Assembly: GCA_964411985.1 (NCBI GenBank)
Contig: CAYPNF010000048.1
Span: 1 to 64,000, forward strand
DNA from: CAYPNF01 sp964411985
GTDB lineage: Bacteria; Verrucomicrobiota; Verrucomicrobiia; Limisphaerales; J093
Direction: 5' to 3'
Length of the DNA: 64,000 nucleotides
The translations under genes and the position numbers were made by a program. Shown piece by piece: positions 1 to 5,726 of the stretch (position 1 is its first letter; every line of letters starts with the position of its first letter). Under the pieces are notes generated by a model. It worked only from the letters and a program-made list of their open reading frames with translations, ran no database searches and was not told where the DNA came from.

Positions 1-302
1 ACCGCCGTCAAAACCCGGTAGGTGTCTTCGGAGAAGTCCTTGTGGCCGGGGGTGTCGAGCAGATTGACGCAGTAGCCTTGGTACTCAAACTGCAACACAG
101 TGGAGCTGACCGAGATCCCGCGCTTCTTCTCCAACTCCATCCAGTCGGACGTGGTGGCGCGCTGGTTCTTGCGGGCGGTGACCGAACCCGCGAGATTCAC
201 CGCCCCCCCGTAAAGGAGCAGCTTCTCGGTCAGTGTCGTCTTGCCGGCGTCCGGATGCGAGATGATCGCGAACGTCCGGCGGCGTGAAATTTCTCGTTCC
301 AT
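1..302 (-). CDS. prfC: Peptide chain release factor 3 (RF3), N-terminal part, cut by window edge
   Basis: RF3 is the cytosolic translational GTPase that recycles RF1 and RF2 from the ribosome after peptide release. Only the first 100 residues lie in the window; the gene runs off the left edge. Visible are the P-loop HPDAGKT at residues 16-22, the switch-I RGIS at about 61-64, and the G3 motif DTPGH at 83-87 followed by [16 protein letters not shown] before RGIS and FSEDTYR after DTPGH match RF3 rather than EF-G or LepA. The start is the ATG at 300-302, inside CCATGG. No downstream neighbour is visible. Identification is firm. Confidence 0.96.
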   Translation of the reverse strand, partial: MEREISRRRTFAIISHPDAGKTTLTEKLLLYGGAVNLAGSVTARKNQRATTSDWMELEKKRGISVSSTVLQFEYQGYCVNLLDTPGHKDFSEDTYRVLTA

Positions 303-420
303 GGCAAAGGGCCGAACCTGTCAGAACGAGGACCCTACCCACCCCGGGCGACTCCCGACAAGCAGTTTTCAGCCAGGAAAGGGGAGGTTGGACAGCCCGA
401 ACCCAACGATTCCCCCCGTA

Positions 421-538
421 ATCCCAGCAATGCCAGCAATCCCCTTACCACTCCTACAAAACATATAATAAAGATAGTTAAGTATATGTTTTGTATAACA
501 CATAGGGTCCTTGTTGGCATTACTGGGCATTGCTGGGG
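421..538. repeat. Nested inverted repeat, MITE/REP-like hairpin
   Basis: The outer arms pair 421-440 with 519-538 and are nearly complementary, built on CCCAGCAATGCC and GGCATTGCTGGG. A perfect inner stem pairs ACAAAACATATA (456-467) with TATATGTTTTGT (483-494). The core is AT-rich, unlike the GC-rich surroundings. This resembles a small non-autonomous palindromic element. No coding capacity is visible. Confidence 0.6.
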
Positions 539-618
539 AAACCGACAGCCGACGATTCCCATAATGACCCACTCCACCCGAGCGGCTGCCTACCTGGCCC
601 GATCGCCGCCTTTAGGAC

Positions 619-905
619 CTGTCCCCAAATCCGGTAGTCGATCCACCGTCTGTCCCCAAGGGAACCGTCTCCGATCCAAGACCGGTCTCTGTTGAGGGGG
701 CCTAAAGGATACCTTGTCGCCGATGGGGACAGACACTAGTTGCCCTGGCGAAGAAGCAGTCGGGCTACGGGGACAGGCACCTTGCCGATTCGGCAAAACT
801 GGGGAACGCAAGAAGACAAACGGGTTCTGACAGGATGCCAGGATTCTGAAGGATGGGATTCTTGAAGATGGAGGACGGGGATCACCGGAAACACTGTCTG
901 TCCCC
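619..905. repeat. Cluster of CTGTCCCC / GGGGACAG octamers
   Basis: CTGTCCCC occurs at 619-626, 650-657 and 898-905, and its inverse GGGGACAG at 725-732 and 769-776. The alternating orientations make the stretch able to fold into several stems. Shorter CTGTCCC copies recur at 1985, 7352, 8158 and 8253. This is typical of dispersed REP-like sequences. Confidence 0.5.
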
Positions 906-941
906 ATGGGAACCCTCTAATGTGGGTTGAGCCCCTTAACA

Positions 942-1682
942 TCACGGCTTGGGGGTAGGCCCGTAGCCATGCTTCTCGAAGACCGCGCTGGCTGCGGGGG
1001 TGGCACAGAAATCCAGGAACGCATCGCGTTGGACTTGGTTGGTGCTGGTCGTGAGTCCCAGGACCGTTACCCGCACGGGAGGATAGGCGTCCTGCGTCTC
1101 GACCACGTGAACTTTGCCTTCGTAGAGTCGGGCGACGAAGTTCCAGACAACGACCGCGTCCAGGCTGCCCACCGTCAATCCGTTTGCCAGTTCGGTATGG
1201 GTGCGGGCCTGCAGAACGGCGTTGCGCAGTACTCCCTCCGAAATGCCCTTCTTCTTGAGAACCTCCACAAAGAGTTCGCCACAGGTGGAGTATCGCGGAT
1301 CCCCAATCCCCAGTCGCAGGCCTTCGCGGGCGAGGTCCTCCAACTTCTGAACGTTCTTGGGGTTGCCGACTTGGGTTAGCAGCACTGGGCGCAATTGGCC
1401 GACCTCCACCGATCGGCTCAGCTTACCCGCCTGGCGTACCTTTTCCTCGAAGGGATCATGGCAGACGAAAACGTCGGCCGCCGCACCGGCCAGGACCCGG
1501 GGCAACAAGGTTTCTGATCCCCCCAAGTCCAGGAGCACCGGGCCGTGCTGCGCTTCGAATTGGGGAGCCAATTCCTGGATTGGGGTCGCCATCGAACTTC
1601 CACACAGGACGCGGATTGGGGTCGCCTCGGTGACCTTGGGCGATCCTTGGGGTTTGCATCCCATCCACACAACCAAGGCCAT
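942..1682 (-). CDS. ModA-like periplasmic substrate-binding lipoprotein
   Basis: The 246-residue protein resembles the molybdate-binding subunit of ABC importers. LCGSSMATPI near residue 24 is followed by GGSETLLPRVLAGAAADVFV, which parallels the ModA pattern of a serine-rich oxyanion site and then a 'GAPADVF' segment. The N-terminus is very short (MALVVWMGC), with Cys9 as a plausible lipidation site, so it would be anchored outside the inner membrane. An in-frame TAG lies five codons upstream of the ATG, so no longer start exists in this frame. No permease or ATPase partner is nearby. Ligand specificity cannot be read from sequence; sulfate, tungstate or another oxyanion is possible. Confidence 0.75.
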   Translation of the reverse strand: MALVVWMGCKPQGSPKVTEATPIRVLCGSSMATPIQELAPQFEAQHGPVLLDLGGSETLLPRVLAGAAADVFVCHDPFEEKVRQAGKLSRSVEVGQLRPVLLTQVGNPKNVQKLEDLAREGLRLGIGDPRYSTCGELFVEVLKKKGISEGVLRNAVLQARTHTELANGLTVGSLDAVVVWNFVARLYEGKVHVVETQDAYPPVRVTVLGLTTSTNQVQRDAFLDFCATPAASAVFEKHGYGPTPKP

Positions 1683-2278
1683 CGGGACCAGGATCTACGC
1701 AAGTGACCTTCGATACCATCTGGTTTGGGGGCGTCGTAGAAGGAGGGATGAGGTTGGCGTGAAGGCGGGTATTTCCCGGTTGGAATCCGCCCTCGACCTG
1801 ACGGGGTTTACGAAGCAACTGTTCATTGCCACTGGTACGGTCAGGGAAGCAGATTGTGCCGCCCTTGTCACAGCGTTTCTCAGCCGCGAGACCAAGGACT
1901 GGATTCGGGATGCGGGCGCGGGATGGCATCCGCGTCACAGAGTGGTTGATTCTCTGCCGCTCAGGGCAGCACCGGGAACATTGTCTGTCCCTATTGGGAC
2001 GCCGCCTTACTGGCGGACCCAGTGGGTGTAGGTTCTATCGGTGGTGAGCGAGAGATGTTTCAACCTGCAAGTCTCGCGTAGTAAATGGATTGCGTGATGA
2101 ATCTGCATGGGTTGTTATACGAACCATAACCACGAAACGGCAGTCCCCTGCGCAAGGGGGTCCTTTTTTCGGACTTGAACTTGCGAGCAATTATCGTATA
2201 ATGACTTCACCGTAAGAGGCTTATGAAGAAGAAGAGGAAAGGTTATTATACGAACCGCTGGTTCGTTGAATCAAATGG
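1683..2278. other. Gene-free interval upstream of the cassette array
   Basis: No convincing gene is visible. The right end contains a short GC-rich hairpin followed by a T run (about 2143-2169) and a promoter-like pair at 2175-2202 pointing into the cassette array. Two copies of TTATACGAACC stand at 2115-2125 and 2246-2256. If the array belongs to an integron, this is where attI or an integrase gene would be expected. I find no integrase motifs here. Confidence 0.55.
2175..2202 (+). promoter_or_regulatory. Putative promoter facing the cassette array
   Basis: A -35-like TTGAAC (2175-2180) and a perfect -10 TATAAT (2197-2202) are separated by 16 bp. It fires rightward and ends about 76 bp before the first cassette boundary at 2279. 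The position corresponds to the Pc promoter of integrons. A short stem (TCCCC/GGGGG) with a T run just upstream may insulate it from upstream transcription. Confidence 0.5.
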
Positions 2279-2297
2279 TTAGGCCAGTTCACACGCC

Positions 2298-2543
2298 ATG
2301 AGCACTTCCACCAAAAGGGGATTCGCAATCGCGTGGCTCGTGATCGCAGCATGTTTTGGTGGTGTGGCGTGTTTGCAGTTGGCTTGCATCTTCACCGGTC
2401 TTTACGATCCGGTCACTGCTGATGGCGTCGCACCTGAACGCGTCCCTTTTATGTGCGCATGGTTGGCTTTCGTCATCGTCGCGTCACTGATTGCTGGAGT
2501 GTTTGCTTTTCGGTATGTCAGACGGCACACAAACGCGGCCTAA
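2298..2543 (+). CDS. Small two-helix membrane protein, cassette 1
   Basis: This 81-residue protein has hydrophobic segments at about 8-33 and 50-72 and a short basic tail, so it should be an inner-membrane protein with both ends on the same side. I recognise no family. It starts 20 bp after the cassette boundary. Its stop codon TAA lies inside the attC-like box GCCTAAC that closes the cassette, a tight gene/recombination-site packing typical of integron cassettes. An identical copy follows 346 bp downstream. Confidence 0.7.
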   Translation: MSTSTKRGFAIAWLVIAACFGGVACLQLACIFTGLYDPVTADGVAPERVPFMCAWLAFVIVASLIAGVFAFRYVRRHTNAA

Positions 2544-2630
2544 CCACCCGAACCCAGCGAACTCCGCGATGACACCTGAACCTCAAACCAAGGACCAACG
2601 GCGCGGAGTCGCTGGTCCGGAGCGTTAGGC
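2538..2630 (+). repeat. attC-like recombination site 1
   Basis: The 93-bp site begins with GCCTAAC (fits RYYYAAC) and ends with GTTAGGC (fits GTTRRRY). Internal boxes AGCGAACTCCGCG and CGCGGAGTCGCT are complementary except for one unpaired base, the arrangement of extrahelical bases in attC hairpins. An integron integrase would cut between G2624 and T2625. Confidence 0.75.
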
Positions 2631-2643
2631 CAGTTCACACGCC

Positions 2644-2889
2644 ATGAGCACTTCCACCAAAAGGGGATTCGCAATCGCGTGGCTCGTGATCGCAGCATGT
2701 TTTGGTGGTGTGGCGTGTTTGCAGTTGGCTTGCATCTTCACCGGTCTTTACGATCCGGTCACTGCTGATGGCGTCGCACCTGAACGCGTCCCTTTTATGT
2801 GCGCATGGTTGGCTTTCGTCATCGTCGCGTCACTGATTGCTGGAGTGTTTGCTTTTCGGTATGTCAGACGGCACACAAACGCGGCCTAA
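2644..2889 (+). CDS. Small two-helix membrane protein, cassette 2 (identical copy)
   Basis: The sequence is identical, residue for residue, to the 81-residue protein of the preceding cassette, and the intergenic DNA is also identical. The whole 346-bp unit is duplicated (2279-2624 and 2625-2970). Perfect identity, including non-coding DNA, points to a recent event: double integration, unequal exchange, or an assembly artefact. Predicted topology is two transmembrane helices. Function unknown. Confidence 0.7.
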   Translation: MSTSTKRGFAIAWLVIAACFGGVACLQLACIFTGLYDPVTADGVAPERVPFMCAWLAFVIVASLIAGVFAFRYVRRHTNAA

Positions 2890-2976
2890 CCACCCGAACC
2901 CAGCGAACTCCGCGATGACACCTGAACCTCAAACCAAGGACCAACGGCGCGGAGTCGCTGGTCCGGAGCGTTGGGC
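2884..2976 (+). repeat. attC-like recombination site 2
   Basis: This is identical to site 1 over its first 87 bases. It ends in GTTGGGC rather than GTTAGGC. The single change lies to the right of the expected cut point, in the part contributed by the next cassette, exactly as integron recombination predicts. Confidence 0.75.
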
Positions 2977-3000
2977 GGCTACCAATTAGCGCGCTTGAAG

Positions 3001-3555
3001 ATGAAGATGCTCCGACGACTCGCCTGGAGCGCCCTTGCGGTTGCGATCGCCGCAGTTGGCTGGCTGATCCTCCCGCTCAGGCTCGCCAACCCAGAATTGA
3101 ACCACGCCGTAGCGCTTGGTGCGATTTGGGTGGTGTTTGGCGGATTTTGTATAGCTGGAGCAATCCTTCCGGGAAGGATTTGGGTGCGGGGCATCGTGGC
3201 GGCAGCATTCGGCCTCCTCGCTATTGACTACTCTTTGCTCCTAATAGTTGGTATGATTGCCGGTGGCCCGTTGAAAGGATTTGAAGTTGTGGATTCCATT
3301 AAGTTGCCAACATCAGATGTCATGGCATACAGAACTAACGGAGGAGCGACTACACCCTACGGGATACTGATATCGCATCAGAGAGTATTGCTTCCAGGAG
3401 TCGTCCTCGTTCGGGACTTACATGAGGGACATCACGAGAGTTCCGCTAAGCTCACGCTTTCGCAGTCTGATACAGTCCGAGCGACAATCAGTGGCAGAGC
3501 GCCAAACCAAAGGTCTGTTGAGGAGTACAAATTGCGACGCTTTATCGTGTTCTAG
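3001..3555 (+). CDS. Predicted membrane protein, cassette 3
   Basis: The 184-residue product is basic at the N-terminus (MKMLRRLAW) and then shows three hydrophobic segments at about 6-28, 38-60 and 65-88. A hydrophilic C-terminal half of about 95 residues follows and is probably a soluble domain. I chose the ATG at 3001; an upstream in-frame TTG at 2971 sits on the cassette boundary and is unlikely. The gene begins 30 bp after the boundary, in the same orientation as all other cassettes. I recognise no family or catalytic motif. Confidence 0.65.
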   Translation: MKMLRRLAWSALAVAIAAVGWLILPLRLANPELNHAVALGAIWVVFGGFCIAGAILPGRIWVRGIVAAAFGLLAIDYSLLLIVGMIAGGPLKGFEVVDSIKLPTSDVMAYRTNGGATTPYGILISHQRVLLPGVVLVRDLHEGHHESSAKLTLSQSDTVRATISGRAPNQRSVEEYKLRRFIVF

Positions 3556-3568
3556 ACACCATGCATCA

Positions 3569-3658
3569 GATCAACAATTGGCTCCAGCGCAACCGCGGTT
3601 TGCGCCCCGCTTCCAGCCTGGTGTCCCGGCCCGCGGTGGCTGAGCCTCGGCGTTCGGC
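3569..3658 (+). repeat. Degenerate attC-like site 3
   Basis: The outer boxes GATCAAC (3569-3575) and GTTCGGC (3652-3658) are imperfectly complementary. The arms GCTCCAGCGCAACCGCGG and CCGCGGTGGCTGAGCC pair with a few unpaired bases. It lies between the stop of the cassette 3 gene and the start of the next gene, where an attC is expected. It deviates from the consensus, so it is weaker than sites 1 and 2. Confidence 0.5.
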
Positions 3659-3661
3659 GAT

Positions 3662-4555
3662 ATGAAGTGGCGAAAACCGAGCGTGACATGGAGCTGCGCG
3701 GCCATATATGTGGTGGTGATCTCCTGTATCACTATCCTGTTCCGGCGGGGATCCCACGAGCCAGTCAACTGGCTCGCCACATCGAGACCACTGATCACCT
3801 ACACGCACACCAGCACTGGCGTCATTGCGGGGGTTGCCTTCAATGTGACCAACGGAGGACCGCGACCGGTGGAGGTGTTCGCCGTGTGGTATGAGGCCCG
3901 AGACACGGCGGGCAGAAGGCTGGCGTGGCCCCAGCGTACGGAGAGCCCCGGGCACTTCACGCTGCCCCTGCCACAGCTCCCTCGTTTCACATTGTCTGCA
4001 GGCGCCTCCACTAATCTGCAATGGAACGTCGGCTCCGCAGGAAACTCGAATGAGATTGTGAGAATCTGTGCTTCGTTGGGATGGGTCGAGGCAGAGCCAC
4101 CGTTTACGATTGCGTTCAGAGACGCCGCTTTGGAGAAGGTAGCCGCGTGTGTTGACAGTATCCGAGAGCTTGATCGTGCTCCGTGGCGTTGGAAGCCAAG
4201 GGCAGGAAAGATCTTCCTTTCAGACGGAGGAGTCGCCGCCTTCTTTCGACAGTTTTACGCTTGGACTCCAGAGACTTGGGTTGGACAAGAGGCCGCAATG
4301 AGGCTTAACGAAAGACCCCGCGCGTACCCGACTATCGATACCGAAGAAGAGACCCAAGAGTGGGGCAACGCCAACGCCGCTCAGGATTTCGCAGCCATGG
4401 AGTTCGACTCATTTTGCAGGATTGCTCGAAACACACCTCAGAACGCCGAACCAGTCGCTCCACACGAACCGCCGCCCCGCGCCTCCGTTTCGGATGCCCC
4501 GGATGATCGGACGCTTGATTCGCTGCCAGCGCCCGATTCCGGCGGCGGTCGGTGA
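3662..4555 (+). CDS. Signal-anchored hypothetical protein, cassette 4
   Basis: The 297-residue protein has a basic start (MKWRKPS) and one hydrophobic helix at about 9-28, giving an N-terminal membrane anchor with the rest outside the cytoplasm. Residues about 45-125 look beta-rich (ITYTHTSTGVIAGVAFNVTN, RPVEVFAVWYEA), perhaps an Ig-like or carbohydrate-binding fold, but I recognise no family. It starts 9 bp after the cassette boundary. The last 37 residues, rich in Pro, Ala and Asp, are encoded by the attC-like palindrome, so that tail is probably a by-product of read-through into the recombination site. Confidence 0.65.
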   Translation: MKWRKPSVTWSCAAIYVVVISCITILFRRGSHEPVNWLATSRPLITYTHTSTGVIAGVAFNVTNGGPRPVEVFAVWYEARDTAGRRLAWPQRTESPGHFTLPLPQLPRFTLSAGASTNLQWNVGSAGNSNEIVRICASLGWVEAEPPFTIAFRDAALEKVAACVDSIRELDRAPWRWKPRAGKIFLSDGGVAAFFRQFYAWTPETWVGQEAAMRLNERPRAYPTIDTEEETQEWGNANAAQDFAAMEFDSFCRIARNTPQNAEPVAPHEPPPRASVSDAPDDRTLDSLPAPDSGGGR

Positions 4556-4570
4556 GCTGAATCGTTCGCT
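4445..4570 (+). repeat. attC-like site 4, overlapping the end of the upstream gene
   Basis: The 126-bp site runs from GCCGAAC (4445-4451) to GTTCGCT (4564-4570). The arms CACACGAACCGCCGCC and GGCGGCGGTCGGTGAG are complementary with unpaired bases. The cassette 4 gene continues through it to a stop at 4553-4555. Confidence 0.55.
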
Positions 4571-4576
4571 GACACT

Positions 4577-5083
4577 ATGACACTCCGGGATGTATTCCAG
4601 CACGCCAAGCGCCGCACCCTCCCAAAGGAGTGGCTCTATTTGCCCGCTGACGTTGAGTGGACGCCCGACACCGACGGGGTCTTTCTCGATTGGGAGAACG
4701 AGGAGAAGGGCGAGGACGAGATTCCGGTGGTTGCGAAGCAGAAGAGCCTGCGCGAGACGCTGGACGATGGCACGATTGAGCAGGTTGTTGACTGGGCGGA
4801 CCGTTTGGCTGGCAGAGAGGACGACGCAGCCAGGCTGGACGTGTTTCGCTATTATTTCAGACTCGATGCTTTCCCGGACAGATTGGAAGCGCCAGACCCG
4901 CCTCCTGCCGATGAGATCATGCGTCGGCTCGACCGCGAGTATTACGATTCTCTCGGAGCGGAGCGCACGGACGCCAAGTGTCGTCACGAGGGATGTGGCC
5001 GTGGCACGACCAAGTTCAGCGTGTTTTGCCGAGTCCACCAGTTTGAGCAGGTAAAGAAGAAGCCATGTCCTTTCGATCACTGA
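4577..5083 (+). CDS. Acidic protein with C-terminal Cys/His cluster, cassette 5
   Basis: The 168-residue cytosolic protein opens with MTLRDVFQHAK, which recalls small proteins grouped as DUF7716; I hold that loosely. Residues 37-50 are strongly acidic. The C-terminus carries CRHEGCGRG, then FCRVH and a final CPFDH, a likely zinc-binding cluster. The gene starts 12 bp after the cassette boundary at 4565, and its stop lies just before the next palindrome. No signal peptide or membrane helix is visible. Function unknown. Confidence 0.68.
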   Translation: MTLRDVFQHAKRRTLPKEWLYLPADVEWTPDTDGVFLDWENEEKGEDEIPVVAKQKSLRETLDDGTIEQVVDWADRLAGREDDAARLDVFRYYFRLDAFPDRLEAPDPPPADEIMRRLDREYYDSLGAERTDAKCRHEGCGRGTTKFSVFCRVHQFEQVKKKPCPFDH

Positions 5084-5085
5084 AA

Positions 5086-5189
5086 TCAGCAAGACGCTGG
5101 ACCGAATGACGAGGAGCGCGGTCATGGCGCAGCTCCAATTCGGGCGTCGCTGGCGCGCTCCTCGTCATTCGGTCAGCTTTGCGTTCGAT
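5086..5189 (+). repeat. attC-like site 5 with a perfect 20-bp stem
   Basis: ACCGAATGACGAGGAGCGCG (5101-5120) is perfectly complementary to 5154-5173, leaving a 33-base loop. The outer part pairs imperfectly and ends at GTTCGAT (5183-5189), where the next cassette would begin. A perfect stem of this length is unusual for attC sites, which normally carry unpaired bases. It could instead be another kind of palindrome sitting in the same position. Confidence 0.5.
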
Positions 5190-5192
5190 TTT

Positions 5193-5594
5193 ATGACTCC
5201 TGATGGTATCCCGACTACCGAGTGGGATCGCGTTCATGAACTCGCTGTGGAGATTGCCAATGCTTCGGTGCGGGATGATGACACCGTCTCTGAGAGTGGG
5301 ACCGAGGAGTTGCTGTGCTACCTCGGCGAATTGCGGACGCGCTACGGTGACTTGCCCAGCATCCTCGGCACGCTGGGCGATTACACGGAACATGAGCTGG
5401 ACCGCTACGACCTCTACGCACGCGGGGCAACAGAAGCCCAGCGGCTTGGTGATCGCAAGAACCTCCAGATCATTGTAGAATCCATCTTGGAGTTGGGATG
5501 CTTGGATCGAGATCAGAGATCATTTTGGGAGTCGAAACTGAATGCATCAAAGATCGAACCACCCGGCCGCAGCGAACTTCGCGATGAAAACTGA
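5193..5594 (+). CDS. Hypothetical soluble protein, cassette 6
   Basis: I start this gene at the ATG at 5193, giving 133 residues. An in-frame ATG at 5106 lies inside the preceding palindrome and would add a tail of no sense. The protein appears mostly helical and acidic (WDRVHELAVEIANA, ELLCYLGELRTRY, ELDRYDLYARGATEAQRL) with no signal peptide or membrane span. The last 14 residues are encoded within the closing attC-like site. The start is 9 bp after the cassette boundary. No family recognised. Confidence 0.6.
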   Translation: MTPDGIPTTEWDRVHELAVEIANASVRDDDTVSESGTEELLCYLGELRTRYGDLPSILGTLGDYTEHELDRYDLYARGATEAQRLGDRKNLQIIVESILELGCLDRDQRSFWESKLNASKIEPPGRSELRDEN

Positions 5595-5645
5595 ACTTCA
5601 AACCAGAAACCAACGACGCGGAGTCGCTGGTCCGAAACGTTGGTA
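5553..5645 (+). repeat. attC-like site 6, homologous to sites 1 and 2
   Basis: The site is 93 bp, the same length as sites 1 and 2, and clearly related in sequence throughout (AGCGAACTTCGCGATGA, ACGCGGAGTCGCTGGTCC). The end boxes ATCGAAC and GTTGGTA are off consensus. As the last site of the array it may be decaying. Shared sequence with site 1 suggests cassettes captured by the same integron platform. Confidence 0.62.
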
Positions 5646-5664
5646 GAACGCACGAAAACACCTG

Positions 5665-5686
5665 AAAGAAGCCCCCTTGACGGGGC
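5665..5686 (-). terminator. Hairpin terminator after the MocA-family gene
   Basis: GAAGCCCC and GGGGCTTC form a perfect 8-bp stem with a short loop, about 40 bp beyond the stop of the minus-strand oxidoreductase gene. On that strand it is followed by a short T-rich stretch. It also separates the oxidoreductase from the cassette array transcribed towards it. Confidence 0.5.
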
Positions 5687-5726
5687 TTCAAGTTCAGCAC
5701 GGTGAACCCTCAATTTCCGATAGAAT

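Larger units (their letters stand above)
303..941. other. Gene-free interval with hairpins and short repeats
   Basis: I see no credible gene in this interval between the prfC start and the convergent end of the ModA-like gene. It holds a nested hairpin at 421-538 and a cluster of CTGTCCCC / GGGGACAG octamers at 619-905, both listed separately. The short open frames here have no recognisable domains or ribosome binding sites. Confidence 0.7.

Noticed and set aside
1357..2031. Long + strand open frame (224 residues) overlapping the ModA-like gene
   Set aside because: It is antisense to the ModA-like gene for its first half and has Trp/Arg/Thr-rich, low-complexity content with no recognisable domain or start signal.
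5106..5192. Upstream in-frame start for cassette gene 6
   Set aside because: It would lie in the attC-like palindrome and add 29 residues encoded by the hairpin arms; the ATG at 5193 directly follows the cassette boundary, as in the other cassettes.
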